Assembly: GCA_009937255.1 (NCBI GenBank) | Contig: JAACCT010000070.1 | Span: 1 to 47,553 of the forward strand | From: Dehalococcoidales bacterium | GTDB lineage: Bacteria > Chloroflexota > Dehalococcoidia > Lucifugimonadales > Lucifugimonadaceae | Direction of reading: 5' to 3' | DNA: 47,553 bases | In this document: positions 8,210-17,504 of the stretch, piece by piece | How the letters are laid out: every line of letters begins with the position of its first letter | Numbering within the stretch: the first letter of the stretch is position 1 | Translations under genes and position numbers: made by a program | Notes under the pieces: generated by a model | Database searches by the model: none | What the model saw: only the letters and a program-made list of their open reading frames with translations | What the model was told of the DNA's origin: nothing

Positions 8210-10972
8210 ATGGTAACAAAAAAAGAAAAGCTATTAATAGTAGATGGACACGCGATGGTTTTCAGGGCCTGGTTTTCTATACCAGAAAGACTGAATTCAA
8301 ATAAAATAGACACTCGTGGTGCATATGGATTTATAAATACTTTAATCAAATCAATAAGAGAAAATAATATCACTCATATTGTTGTTTGTTTTGATACTAA
8401 AGCTGCAACATTTAGGGATGAAATATTTCCAGAATATAAAGCACAAAGACCTCCCGTAGATCCAAATCTTCATAAACAAATACCTATTGCAAAAGATTTA
8501 TTATCATCATTACAAATACCTGTTTTTGAAAAAGATGGTTTTGAAGCAGATGATTTGGTTGGAACTATTAGTTCAATAGCTAATTCAAAAGAATTAGATT
8601 GCTTAATACTTACAGGAGACGCAGATCAGTTACAACTTGTAAATAAAGAAACAAATGTATTGATGTACTCAGGATTTGGAGATATAAGGATTTATGACAC
8701 AGAAAAAGTCAAAGAAAGATATGATGGATTAGGGCCAGAATTTGTAGCTGAAATAAAAGCATTAGAAGGAGATCCATCTGATAATATCCCTGGAGTCCCT
8801 GGCATAGGAAAAAAAGCAGCTAGAACATTATTATCTGAGTATGGTCACTTTGAAAATTTATTTGAAAATATAAATAATATAGAAAATATTGAACTAAGAG
8901 GTGCAAAAAGAATTCAAAATATTTTATCTGAAAATATTGAAGTAGCAAAAAAAGGTTTAAGTTTAACAGAAATTGTGACAAATGTAGAAATTGATTTTGA
9001 AATAAAAAAATGTGAATTTACAAACCATGATTCAGATAAAATAAAATCTACATTTGAACATTATGAATTAAGAAATAGTTTTAATAACATAAAAAGTATT
9101 ATTAATTTAACTAATGAAATACCTGAAAAAAAAATTACAATATCTACAATAGACATTCCGGAAGACTCTCTTATATTAGTAAATAATTCAGAAGTGTTTG
9201 AAAAAATGTTAATTGAACTTAAAGCATCTAATCATTTTTCTTTTGATACAGAAACGACAGGATTAAATACATTAGAAGATGAAATTATTGGTATTTCATT
9301 TAGTAACTCTGAAAATAAAGCTTGGTACTTAGTAATAAAACATGATGAAATAAATGTAAGTTTTAATAAAGAAAATTTTGAAAAAATTAAAAATCTTTTT
9401 GAAGACCCATCAATATCCAAATCTGCACATAATGCAAACTTTGACATGATGGTATTAAAAAACTTTGGTATTGAAGTTGAAAATCTTGACTTTGATACAG
9501 TAATAGCCGCTGCTTTGTGTGGTCGTAGGAATTTAGGATTAAAAAACTTATCAACAGAAATTTTAAATATTTCTATGACAAGAATACAAGATTTAATTGG
9601 AACGGGAAAAAATCAAAAAACGCTAGATCAAATTAACATAAATGAAGTATATAAATATGCTGCATCTGATTCTCTAATAACTTTTAAGCTTAGAAACTAT
9701 TTTATTAATGAATTAAAGAAATTTAATCAAGAAGATCTTTTTTATAAAGTAGAAATACCACTCATTAAAGAAATAATAACGATGCAATATAATGGTTTTT
9801 TACTTGATTTGGATAAATTAAATAAAATGTCTAAAGCATTAGAAATTGATTTAGATGAACTCGATCAGACAATACATAATATTTATCCTGAAAAGGACTT
9901 TAATCTAAATTCTGGAAAACAAGTAGCAGAAATTCTAGTAGATCACTTAAATGCCCCAACTATAAAGAAAACAAAAACTGGAATTTCAGTTGATGCTGAA
10001 GTTTTAGAAAATTACTCCCAAAATAAAAATCTTGACGAAAGAATAGTACAGATTGCTTCAGGAATTCTGAGATATAGAGAATTATCCAAAATCAAGTCAA
10101 CATATGTAGATTCACTGCCAAATTTAATCAATAAAAAAACTCAAAGAATACACACTACATTCAACCAATTAGGCACTTCAACCGGAAGGTTATCAAGTCA
10201 AAACCCTAATGTACAAAATATACCAGTAAGATCTGATATAGGAAGACAAGTTAGATCAGCATTTATAGTTGATCAAAAGAAAAAATTTCAAATGCTATCT
10301 GTTGATTATTCTCAAATAGAATTGAGAGTTCTTGCGCATTTATCAAAAGAAGAAAACTTGGTAAAAGCTTTCATAAATGGTGAGGATATTCATAATTCAA
10401 CTGCTGAATTAATGTATGGCTCATCCCAAGTTTCTCAAGAACAGAGAAGAATTGCAAAAATATTAAATTTTGGAGTTTTATATGGGTTAGGTCCTCATGG
10501 GGTTTCTCAACAAACAGATCTTACAAGGCAGCAAGGAAAAGAATTTATAGATCTTTATTTTGGGAAATATCCTGGTATTAAAGAGTTTCAAAATAAATTA
10601 ATACAAGATGCAAAATCTACAGGATATTCAGAAACTTTGCTTGGTAGAAGAAGATATATTGATGATATAAATTCTGCTAATGGAAGAGCTCGAAGCTTTG
10701 CTGAAAGAGTAGCAATAAATATGCCTATACAAGGAACAGCTGCTGAAATAATAAAAGTTGCTATGATAAATTTAGGCAAAGAAATTAAGATAAATTCCTT
10801 GAATTCAAAAATGTTAATTCAAGTTCATGATGAACTAATATTCGAAGTAGCTCCTGGAGAGCTTATGGAATTAAGTATGATGATAAATGAAATAATGCCA
10901 AATGCAATTAAATTAGACGTACCTGTGCTAGTAGATATAAAAACTGGCGACAGTTGGGGTAAATTAGAATAA
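8210..10972 (+). CDS. polA: DNA polymerase I with both exonuclease domains
   Basis: A 920-aa replication and repair polymerase, full length. The 5'-nuclease domain spans about residues 1-290 (LIVDGHAMVFRAW, FEADDLVGT, GDPSDNIPGVPGIG). The 3'-5' proofreading domain keeps its acidic residues (FDTETTG, HNANFDMM, AASDS), so it looks active. The polymerase domain has DYSQIELRVLAHLS, the O-helix RRIAKILNFGVLYG with Phe at the ddNTP-discriminating position, and QVHDELIFEV. The gene starts 34 nt after tyrS and is followed by tRNA-Ser. Confidence 0.97.
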   Translation: MVTKKEKLLIVDGHAMVFRAWFSIPERLNSNKIDTRGAYGFINTLIKSIRENNITHIVVCFDTKAATFRDEIFPEYKAQRPPVDPNLHKQIPIAKDLLSSLQIPVFEKDGFEADDLVGTISSIANSKELDCLILTGDADQLQLVNKETNVLMYSGFGDIRIYDTEKVKERYDGLGPEFVAEIKALEGDPSDNIPGVPGIGKKAARTLLSEYGHFENLFENINNIENIELRGAKRIQNILSENIEVAKKGLSLTEIVTNVEIDFEIKKCEFTNHDSDKIKSTFEHYELRNSFNNIKSIINLTNEIPEKKITISTIDIPEDSLILVNNSEVFEKMLIELKASNHFSFDTETTGLNTLEDEIIGISFSNSENKAWYLVIKHDEINVSFNKENFEKIKNLFEDPSISKSAHNANFDMMVLKNFGIEVENLDFDTVIAAALCGRRNLGLKNLSTEILNISMTRIQDLIGTGKNQKTLDQININEVYKYAASDSLITFKLRNYFINELKKFNQEDLFYKVEIPLIKEIITMQYNGFLLDLDKLNKMSKALEIDLDELDQTIHNIYPEKDFNLNSGKQVAEILVDHLNAPTIKKTKTGISVDAEVLENYSQNKNLDERIVQIASGILRYRELSKIKSTYVDSLPNLINKKTQRIHTTFNQLGTSTGRLSSQNPNVQNIPVRSDIGRQVRSAFIVDQKKKFQMLSVDYSQIELRVLAHLSKEENLVKAFINGEDIHNSTAELMYGSSQVSQEQRRIAKILNFGVLYGLGPHGVSQQTDLTRQQGKEFIDLYFGKYPGIKEFQNKLIQDAKSTGYSETLLGRRRYIDDINSANGRARSFAERVAINMPIQGTAAEIIKVAMINLGKEIKINSLNSKMLIQVHDELIFEVAPGELMELSMMINEIMPNAIKLDVPVLVDIKTGDSWGKLE

Positions 10973-10980
10973 ATTTCTTA

Positions 10981-10986
10981 TATAAT
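10981..10986 (+). promoter_or_regulatory. Candidate -10 box for tRNA-Ser
   Basis: TATAAT lies just after the polA stop and 22 nt before the mature tRNA 5' end. No clear -35 element is visible. Readthrough from polA could also supply the tRNA. Confidence 0.35.
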
Positions 10987-11008
10987 AAAAAATGTCTGTT
11001 TTTTTATT

Positions 11009-11098
11009 GGAGGGGTGGCTGAGTGGTTGAAAGCGTCTGTCTTGAAAACAGGAGTATCCGTAAGGGTACCGCAGGTTCGAATCCTGTCCCCTCCGCCA
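11009..11098 (+). tRNA. tRNA-Ser (anticodon UGA)
   Basis: A class II tRNA with a long variable arm. The acceptor stem GGAGGGG pairs with CCCCTCC, followed by discriminator G and a genome-encoded CCA. The D-arm is GGCTGAGTGG. The anticodon stem-loop TCTGT-CTTGAAA-ACAGG puts anticodon TGA at 11043-11045, which reads UCA and other UCN codons. The variable arm is GTATCCGTAAGGGTACC and the T-loop is GGTTCGAATCC. It resembles Escherichia coli tRNA-Ser(UGA). It is not a stop-codon suppressor: anticodon UGA does not read UGA codons. Confidence 0.96.
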
Positions 11099-11111
11099 GT
11101 AAATTATGTGA

Positions 11112-12914
11112 TTATTCTTGTTGATTTAACCACAATTCTTCACTTTTTTCTAAATCTTTTTTTATTTCAGTATATTTATTAGATAAATCGGATAATAAAT
11201 CGTAATTACTAATATTTTCTTTATCAACCAGTTGGTTTTCTATATTTAATTTTTCTTTTGTTAGTCTTTTAATATTTATTTCTAACTTTTTTAATTTTTT
11301 TTGGTTCTTCTTTTGATTTTTTTCTTTTTTATTTTTAGAACGATTAGATTTTTTATCATCCATAATTAAAGTTTTATAACTTTCTAAATCTTCTAAAAAA
11401 TTATTTACCTTACCATCTTTTATCAGTACTAATTGGTCAGAAACTTTTTCTATTAACTGAGTATCATGACTAACAAGGATTACGCATCCTTCGTAATCGT
11501 TTAAAGCATTAATTAAAGCAGATATAGAGTCAATATCTAAATGATTAGTGGGCTCATCTAATAATAAAATATTTGGAGATTCAAAACTCATCAAACAAAA
11601 TAATAATCTAGTTTTTTCACCACCTGAAAGTTTTCCTATTTTGGTATCCGATTTTGCTTTATCAAAACCAAATTTTCCTAAAATACCTCTTGTTTTTAAT
11701 TCTGGTTGATCAAGAGCTTTTTGAGAAAGTACTTGGAAGGCTGTTTGATCTAATTCTAGTTCTTCAGATTGATGTTGGGCAAAATAACCAATTTTCAATT
11801 TTTTACTTTTTATTATTTTCCCACTCATAGGTTCTAATTTTTCTGAAATCAATTTAATTAAAGTAGATTTACCATTACCATTTGCACCAAGAAGCGCAAT
11901 TCTACTATCATTTGCAATACTAAGATTTATATCTTTTAGAATAGGTTTATTTATTTCATAACCTACATCTACGTGATCTAAGGTGATTATAGAGGAGCCT
12001 AAATTTTCAGGTTTTGGAAATGAAAATTTTATAGCTCTATCAGAAATTACAGCATCAACTAAATCCATTTTTTCAAGAGACTTAAGTCTACTTTGAGCCT
12101 GCTTTGCTTTACTAGCTTTAGAACCAAACCTATTAACAAATCGCATTACATTTTTTTTATAAGCTTGTTGTTTTTCGAATAATGACTGTTGACCTATTAT
12201 TTTTTGAGCATATTGATTTTCATATTGATCATAATTACCTGTATAAATATTTAACTTTAACTGATCAATATGAATTATATGGTCAACTGTTTTATTCAAA
12301 GCTTCTCTATCATGACTTATTAAAATGAATGTTCTTGGATAATTTACTAAAAAATTTTCTAACCAAATATTAGATTCAAAATCTAAATGATTAGTAGGTT
12401 CGTCTAATAGCAATAAATCTGGCTCATTAAACAAAGCTGATGCAAGTCCAACTCTCATTCTCCATCCACCAGAAAAATCACTAAGTTTTTTTTCTTGTTG
12501 AGATTTATCAAACCCTAGTCCCGAAAGTATTAATGATGCCTTCCAAGGAGCATCATAAGCATTTAGATCTTCTAATCTCATATATATTTCAGAAATTCTA
12601 TCTGGGTTTGTAGAAGTCTCTACTTCTTTTAATAGTTCTGTTTGTTCTTGATTCCCTGATAGTACAAAATCTAATAAAGTTAGCTGTGTGTCAGGAATTT
12701 CTTGCTGTAAAATACCAATAGATTTATTAGATTGAAGCTTTATGTCTCCTTCATCTAAAGAAAGTTCCTTTGTTATCAAATTAAATAATGTAGATTTACC
12801 AATTCCATTAGAGCCAATTAATCCTAAATGATAACCATTAGGAACAAGTAGAGAGGTGTTTTCAAATAATTTCCTCTGAGAAATAGAATAGGAAATATTG
12901 TTAAATTCAAGCAT
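11112..12914 (-). CDS. ABC-F family ATPase
   Basis: A 600-aa soluble protein with two ABC ATPase domains and no membrane segments, the layout of ABC-F proteins that act on the ribosome. Domain 1 has GSNGIGKSTL, signature LSDFSGGWRMR and LLLLDEPTNHLD. Domain 2 has GANGNGKSTL, KLSGGEKTR and LLLDEPTNHLD. The linker between them is charged, and the C-terminal tail is a Lys-rich coiled coil, as in the Uup/YheS group. It could be a translation factor or an antibiotic-protection protein; the general role is more likely. A 33-aa ORF lies just upstream on the same strand. Confidence 0.92.
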   Translation of the reverse strand: MLEFNNISYSISQRKLFENTSLLVPNGYHLGLIGSNGIGKSTLFNLITKELSLDEGDIKLQSNKSIGILQQEIPDTQLTLLDFVLSGNQEQTELLKEVETSTNPDRISEIYMRLEDLNAYDAPWKASLILSGLGFDKSQQEKKLSDFSGGWRMRVGLASALFNEPDLLLLDEPTNHLDFESNIWLENFLVNYPRTFILISHDREALNKTVDHIIHIDQLKLNIYTGNYDQYENQYAQKIIGQQSLFEKQQAYKKNVMRFVNRFGSKASKAKQAQSRLKSLEKMDLVDAVISDRAIKFSFPKPENLGSSIITLDHVDVGYEINKPILKDINLSIANDSRIALLGANGNGKSTLIKLISEKLEPMSGKIIKSKKLKIGYFAQHQSEELELDQTAFQVLSQKALDQPELKTRGILGKFGFDKAKSDTKIGKLSGGEKTRLLFCLMSFESPNILLLDEPTNHLDIDSISALINALNDYEGCVILVSHDTQLIEKVSDQLVLIKDGKVNNFLEDLESYKTLIMDDKKSNRSKNKKEKNQKKNQKKLKKLEINIKRLTKEKLNIENQLVDKENISNYDLLSDLSNKYTEIKKDLEKSEELWLNQQE

Positions 12915-12937
12915 AAAATATAATAATTTTTAAATGA

Positions 12938-13039
12938 TTATTCTTCTTTTTTTGCTAAATAATTATTTATCAACTGTAGAATTATTAGCCAAATACCAGT
13001 TGAACCGAAGACAATTATGAGTGCCCATAAAGCTTCCAT
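12938..13039 (-). CDS. Predicted 33-aa single-span membrane protein
   Basis: A small ORF starting MEALWALIIVFG and ending YLAKKEE. An almost entirely hydrophobic stretch spans residues 4-24, followed by a charged C-terminus, as in a one-span membrane peptide. A strong AAGGAG ribosome binding site (13046-13051) lies 6 nt before the ATG, unlike most starts nearby, and supports real translation. It lies 23 nt upstream of the ABC-F gene on the same strand and is divergent from sucC. I do not recognise the family. Small accessory subunits of transporters have this shape, but nothing links it to one. Confidence 0.6.
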   Translation of the reverse strand: MEALWALIIVFGSTGIWLIILQLINNYLAKKEE

Positions 13040-13193
13040 TTATAACTCCTTAAGTTTTTTTAGAACACTAATAACTATTATAAATATAAACTTTTATAAA
13101 AAAAATCAAAAGTAGCCTAAAAAAGTATTATGAATATACATGATAATAGGATTTAATTAGTTTGTCAGTATTTAAAATTGTAAGAACTTACTA

Positions 13194-14363
13194 ATGAATT
13201 TACACGAATATCAAGCTAGAGATTTACTTAAGAAATATAATATAAATTTTCCTACGGGAGAAATAGGTTCAACGCCTCAAGAGATATTTGATATCTCCAA
13301 AAAATTTGGAGGGGAAGTTGTAGCTAAAGCTCAAATACACTCTGGAGGAAGAGGTAAAGCAGGAGGAGTGAAGCTATGTTCTACTCCTAGTGAGGCAAAA
13401 AACTTTGCAAATAGTATTCTTGGAAAAAAAATTGTTACTAGTCAAACAGATTCAGAAGGAGTGATTGTAGAGAAGATATTAATTACTAATACAACTATAA
13501 TTTCTAGAGAAATTTATTTATCTATAGTGATAGATCCAGATTTTGAAAGTCCAGTATTAATAGCATCTTCTGAAGGAGGGACTGAGATTGAAAAAATGGC
13601 AGAAGAAAGTCCTAATAAAATAACTAAGATAGCTTTTGATCCTGTATTAGGAGCAAAGCCTTATGAATTGAGAAGGGTTATTTCAAAATTAGAAATACCT
13701 AAAAATGCTATAAAAGATTTTTACTCATTAGTAAATAATCTTTTTAAAGCATTTATTGAAACTGATAGTACTCTAATTGAAATAAATCCTTTAATTATTG
13801 ATGATAATGAAAATATAGTTCCCTTGGATTGTAAAATAAATCTAGATGACGATAGTTATTTTAGACAAAAAGAACTTTTCAGCCTAAGGGATAAAAATCA
13901 AGAAAATCCTATAGAAACTCGCGCTAAAGATTTTGATCTTGCATATGTAAAACTAGATAAAGGTAATGTTGGATGTTTAGTTAATGGTGCTGGCCTTGCA
14001 ATGGCTACTATGGATGTTACAACAAAGTCAGGATGCTTTCCTGCGAACTTTCTTGATGTAGGAGGTTCAACGGATAAAGAAAAAATAAAAGAGGCATTCA
14101 GGATATTGGTTTCAGATGAAAATGTTGAATATTTACTGATTAATTTATTTGCAGGAATAGCTAGAGCTGATTTAATTGCACAAGGGGTTGTAGAAGCAGC
14201 AGAAGAAACTTTGTTTAAACTACCCATCATTGTTTCTATGAGAGGAACAAATTCTGAAGAAGGTTTTGAGATTCTTAAGCGTTCAAAATTAAATATTCAT
14301 ATAGCTAAAGATCTTGGACAGGCTGCAAATATACTAAGTGAAATAAATAAGGCTAATAAATAA
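13194..14363 (+). CDS. sucC: Succinyl-CoA synthetase, beta subunit
   Basis: A 389-aa TCA-cycle enzyme subunit that, with SucD, interconverts succinyl-CoA and succinate with nucleoside triphosphate synthesis. The N-terminal ATP-grasp starts MNLHEYQARDLL and includes KAQIHSGGRGKAGGVKL. The C-terminal CoA-ligase domain has NGAGLAMATMD, FLDVGGS and NLFAGIARAD. The length matches the usual beta subunit. No strong Shine-Dalgarno is seen, but a palindrome GTAAG-AA-CTTAC (13180-13191) ends just before the ATG and might be an operator. sucD follows after 1 nt. Confidence 0.96.
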   Translation: MNLHEYQARDLLKKYNINFPTGEIGSTPQEIFDISKKFGGEVVAKAQIHSGGRGKAGGVKLCSTPSEAKNFANSILGKKIVTSQTDSEGVIVEKILITNTTIISREIYLSIVIDPDFESPVLIASSEGGTEIEKMAEESPNKITKIAFDPVLGAKPYELRRVISKLEIPKNAIKDFYSLVNNLFKAFIETDSTLIEINPLIIDDNENIVPLDCKINLDDDSYFRQKELFSLRDKNQENPIETRAKDFDLAYVKLDKGNVGCLVNGAGLAMATMDVTTKSGCFPANFLDVGGSTDKEKIKEAFRILVSDENVEYLLINLFAGIARADLIAQGVVEAAEETLFKLPIIVSMRGTNSEEGFEILKRSKLNIHIAKDLGQAANILSEINKANK

Positions 14364-14364
14364 T

Positions 14365-15228
14365 ATGTTAATAAACAGTGAAACAAAAGTTTTAGTTCAA
14401 GGATTAGGAAAAGATGGAAGTTTTAAAGCTCAAAAAGCAATAGAGTATGGCACAAATATAGTTGCTTGCGTTCACCCTAATAAAAAAGGCCAATTATTTG
14501 AAAATAAAATACCATATTTTGAAACAGCTAAAGAAGCTGTAAAAAAAACAGGGGCTAATGTTGGTGTGATTTATGTTCCTGCACCTTTTGCTATGGATGC
14601 AATTATTGAACAGGTTGATGCAAATTTAGAACTAATAGTTTGCATAACTGAAGGAATACCTGTTCATGACATGATAAAAGTAAAAAATTATATGAAAGAT
14701 AAAAACTCTAGACTAATAGGTCCTAACTGCCCAGGTATAATTTCTCCAAAATTAAAAATTAAAATTGGTATTATTCCAGGAAATATATGTAAGGATGGAG
14801 ATGTCGGTTTAGTTTCTAGGTCAGGAACTCTAACTTATGAGGCAATAGCCCAAATAGGAGAAGCTGGATTTGGTCAATCTTTATGTATAGGTATAGGAGG
14901 CGACCCCATACATGGCACAAGCTTTATCGATGCACTTAGTTATTTTGAACAAGATAAAAATACCAAATCTATAGTTTTAATTGGTGAAATTGGAGGAACA
15001 AAAGAACAGCAAGCAGCAGAATATATAAAAACTCATATATCTAAACCTATAGTTTTTACTATTGCAGGAACAACAGCTCCAAAAGGTAAAAGAATGGGCC
15101 ATGCGGGTGCTGTTATAAGTGGAAAAATGGGCTTAGCTTCTGAAAAAATAAAAGCTTTAAAAGAAGCTGGAGCTTACCATTCAGACGATCCTTCAAAAAT
15201 TGGAGACACTTTAAAAAATATTTTTTAA
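14365..15228 (+). CDS. sucD: Succinyl-CoA synthetase, alpha subunit
   Basis: A 287-aa partner of SucC. The N-terminal CoA-binding Rossmann domain includes VQGLGKDGSFKAQKAIEYG. GPNCPGIISP and SRSGTLTYEA are typical. The active-site His that is transiently phosphorylated is in MGHAGAVISG at about residue 245. It is directly downstream of sucC with a 1-nt gap, so the pair is one operon. The gene ends 1 nt before the stop of the small convergent ORF. Confidence 0.96.
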   Translation: MLINSETKVLVQGLGKDGSFKAQKAIEYGTNIVACVHPNKKGQLFENKIPYFETAKEAVKKTGANVGVIYVPAPFAMDAIIEQVDANLELIVCITEGIPVHDMIKVKNYMKDKNSRLIGPNCPGIISPKLKIKIGIIPGNICKDGDVGLVSRSGTLTYEAIAQIGEAGFGQSLCIGIGGDPIHGTSFIDALSYFEQDKNTKSIVLIGEIGGTKEQQAAEYIKTHISKPIVFTIAGTTAPKGKRMGHAGAVISGKMGLASEKIKALKEAGAYHSDDPSKIGDTLKNIF

Positions 15229-15229
15229 C

Positions 15230-15415
15230 TTATTTATCATTTTTAGAATCTTCAAAATTAATAGATTTTCCGTCAATGTTTTTTGACTCACCTAAATTTA
15301 GATTTTCAGAATCTTTAAAATCTTTCCATTTTTTAGACTTATTTTTATTTATCTTTTTATATAAATTATTACTATTAATTTTTTTTATTTTTTCATAATA
15401 TTCTTTATCATCCAT
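15230..15415 (-). CDS. Small Lys/Asn-rich hypothetical protein
   Basis: A 61-aa hydrophilic protein, very rich in Lys, Asn, Ser and Asp, starting MDDKEYYEKIKKINSNN. It has no membrane segment, Cys or recognisable domain, and is probably disordered. AGGAG sits 6 nt before the ATG, inside the tail of the enolase-family gene, whose stop is 17 nt upstream, so the two appear cotranscribed. It lies in the small gap between convergent sucD and the dehydratase, which leaves some chance that it is a fortuitous ORF in AT-rich DNA. The ribosome binding site argues against that. Confidence 0.55.
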   Translation of the reverse strand: MDDKEYYEKIKKINSNNLYKKINKNKSKKWKDFKDSENLNLGESKNIDGKSINFEDSKNDK

Positions 15416-15432
15416 GCATTACTCCTATTAAT

Positions 15433-16587
15433 TTAGACCGAATATCCTACGGAATCATCATCTCTCATTGGAATATTTTGTTGGAGCCTAGTTTCAAAAT
15501 TTTGTTTCTTCAGTTTTTCAAAATCAACATTTATTCCTATTCCTATGCTCTCTGAAATATCAATATAACCTCCATCTCTAACCCAAGCAGTATTAAATAT
15601 TTTATTCATGTCTGATTCATCAATAGTTGAGTATTCTTGAGTTATAAAATTTGGGATCGAAGTATCTATATTACATGCTGCTGCTGTTATTACTGGCCCT
15701 AAATAATTATGAGTAACTACTGCAGAGTGAAAGGATTCCGCAATTGAAGCAATTTTTTTAACATGAGTTATTCCTCCTGCCAACCCAATATCTGGTCTTG
15801 CATATTGACTACCTCCTAATTCGAACATTTCTCTAAACTCCCATATAGTATGCATTCGCTCTCCATTTGCTAATGGAATTGAGGTTTTTAAAGCCAGTTC
15901 TGCTTGAGATTTTATTGAATCTATTTGAATTGGATCTTCATAAAATAATGGGTGGAATTCAAAAAGTTCTTCAGCAAGAGCAATTGCATTCATAGGTGTA
16001 AGTTTTCTATGAATTTCTAAAATAATATCAACATCTAAACCAGCTCCTTCACGTAATGCTGCTACATTTTCTCTTGTATCTGCAATTAATCTGGACAGAG
16101 TCATAGATTCATATCCATCAGGAAGAGGATCAATTTTTATTGCTGTATAGCCTTCAGAAACAGCATCTATAGCATTTAATCTTAATCCTTCAGATGTTGT
16201 ACCTTGATCAGCAGCATCTGGTCTATCACTACCCATTAATAGGTGTAATCTAATTTTATTTCTTAGCTTTCCTCCAAGTAGCTGCCATACAGGTGCTTTA
16301 TAAAATTTACCTTTTATATCCCACAAAGCAATATCAATTGCACTTATAGCTGCTGTTAGAATGGATCCTCTAAATGGTCCCATTCTATAAAGATATTGCC
16401 AATGATGATCTATCTGAAGTGGGTCTTTACCAATTAGATATTTCTTAAAACTTGAAATTACCGCATCTGTAGCTTCCATATAACCCCAACAAGCCGATTG
16501 ACCTATACCTTCTATCCCATTATCAGTAATAATCCTTACTATGTGACTATTTCCTGCAAGTACAGATTCAATTTTTTCTATTTTCAT
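15433..16587 (-). CDS. Enolase-superfamily sugar-acid dehydratase (mandelate racemase/galactonate dehydratase type)
   Basis: A 384-aa member of the mandelate racemase/muconate lactonizing group, which abstracts the proton alpha to a carboxylate; the closest characterised members dehydrate aldonic acids. The capping domain includes RMGPFRGSILTAAISAID. The barrel has the KxD acid/base AIKIDP, metal ligands in LEIHRK, FYEDP and LANGER, and the general His in VTHNYLGP. The EIH arrangement and HNYLGP resemble D-galactonate-type dehydratases. L-rhamnonate or L-fuconate dehydratase is attractive given the deoxy-sugar cluster at 23.8-28.2 kb, but the substrate is not proven. The gene is divergent from two hydrolases across a palindromic intergenic region. 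Confidence 0.88.
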   Translation of the reverse strand: MKIEKIESVLAGNSHIVRIITDNGIEGIGQSACWGYMEATDAVISSFKKYLIGKDPLQIDHHWQYLYRMGPFRGSILTAAISAIDIALWDIKGKFYKAPVWQLLGGKLRNKIRLHLLMGSDRPDAADQGTTSEGLRLNAIDAVSEGYTAIKIDPLPDGYESMTLSRLIADTRENVAALREGAGLDVDIILEIHRKLTPMNAIALAEELFEFHPLFYEDPIQIDSIKSQAELALKTSIPLANGERMHTIWEFREMFELGGSQYARPDIGLAGGITHVKKIASIAESFHSAVVTHNYLGPVITAAACNIDTSIPNFITQEYSTIDESDMNKIFNTAWVRDGGYIDISESIGIGINVDFEKLKKQNFETRLQQNIPMRDDDSVGYSV

Positions 16588-16619
16588 TTATATGAATTCC
16601 TTCAGATTTATTTTTTAAA

Positions 16620-16652
16620 CTATCATATTTATTTTATTTAATAATATGATAG
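16620..16652. repeat. Perfect 10-bp inverted repeat in a divergent promoter region
   Basis: CTATCATATT (16620-16629) and AATATGATAG (16643-16652) form perfect arms around a 13-nt AT spacer. The repeat lies between the start of the enolase-family gene (16587, minus) and the first hydrolase (16697, plus). It could be a transcription-factor operator or part of a two-way promoter. There is no T-run typical of a terminator. Confidence 0.5.
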
Positions 16653-16696
16653 AGTAAAATTTCAATGAATCTAGATCAATAAATGAAAAGGAATTT

Positions 16697-17503
16697 ATGT
16701 ATAAAGAAATTTATGTACATACAGATGATGTTGCTATAAATATAGCTGTTCGAAAAAATAAAGAAAATAAAAGTAATATTATATTTGTTCATGGTTTTTT
16801 AGAAAGATGGCAATCATGGATTAATATAATGGACTTATTACCCAAAAATTATAATCTCTATTCCATAGATCTTAGAGGTTTTGGTCGATCAGGGAGAACA
16901 TTACCAAATCATAAAAGATCAACTTGGGCGTCAGATATTTCCATAATACTTAGAAAGCTTGATCTAAAAGATATTTTTCTAGTTGGACATTCTCTGGGCG
17001 GGCCGATTGTTTCTTCAGTATCATCAACAAATAAAGATCAAGTTTCAGGAGTAATTTTAGAAGATCCATTTTTAGGTCACAAAGCAGTTGATAAAACAGG
17101 TAGGGGAAATAGAGGAAAATTAGTTGCAGAAACGATAGATAATTCAAAAAGTTTAAGTGAGGCCATTAATAGATTGAAATTATTAAGACCTGATTGGAGA
17201 GAAGATATCCCAATTGAAATTGCTACTGCAAGAAAATTTACAGATAGTTTTTTATTAGAAGTTCCAAGAAAATTCAAGGACGATTTTTCTATAGACGAAG
17301 TTTATAAAAAAATATCCTCTAAAACTATTTTGAATCATTCTAATCCTGACTTTGGAGGTATAAATTCAACAGAAAATCTTAGATTATTAAATAAATTAAA
17401 CCCATCAATAAAAATAAAAAAATGGCAAAACTCAGGACATAATATACATAGAGATTTTCCTGAAGATTTTTGTAATTTAATTAAAAATTTTATTAATAAT
17501 TAA
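16697..17503 (+). CDS. Alpha/beta hydrolase (first of a tandem pair)
   Basis: A 268-aa alpha/beta-hydrolase. The oxyanion region is FVHGFLERWQSW, the nucleophile elbow is GHSLGG at about residue 97, and the catalytic His is in SGHNIHRDFP near the C-terminus. DLRGFGRSG precedes the elbow as in carboxylesterases and haloalkane-dehalogenase-like lactonases. The substrate is not determinable. It starts behind AAAAGGAATTT and is followed after 1 nt by a paralogous hydrolase, so the two form an operon divergent from the sugar-acid dehydratase. A role in hydrolysing a lactone or ester from the same pathway is possible. Confidence 0.85.
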   Translation: MYKEIYVHTDDVAINIAVRKNKENKSNIIFVHGFLERWQSWINIMDLLPKNYNLYSIDLRGFGRSGRTLPNHKRSTWASDISIILRKLDLKDIFLVGHSLGGPIVSSVSSTNKDQVSGVILEDPFLGHKAVDKTGRGNRGKLVAETIDNSKSLSEAINRLKLLRPDWREDIPIEIATARKFTDSFLLEVPRKFKDDFSIDEVYKKISSKTILNHSNPDFGGINSTENLRLLNKLNPSIKIKKWQNSGHNIHRDFPEDFCNLIKNFINN

Positions 17504-17504
17504 A

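Noticed and set aside
11009-11098. The tRNA-Ser(UGA) as a suppressor of the in-frame TGA
   Set aside because: Anticodon UGA pairs with UCA, not UGA; the tRNA is a normal serine tRNA.
13180-13191. GTAAG-AA-CTTAC palindrome before sucC as a defined operator
   Set aside because: Only five base pairs per arm and a single instance; noted with sucC but not strong enough for its own feature.
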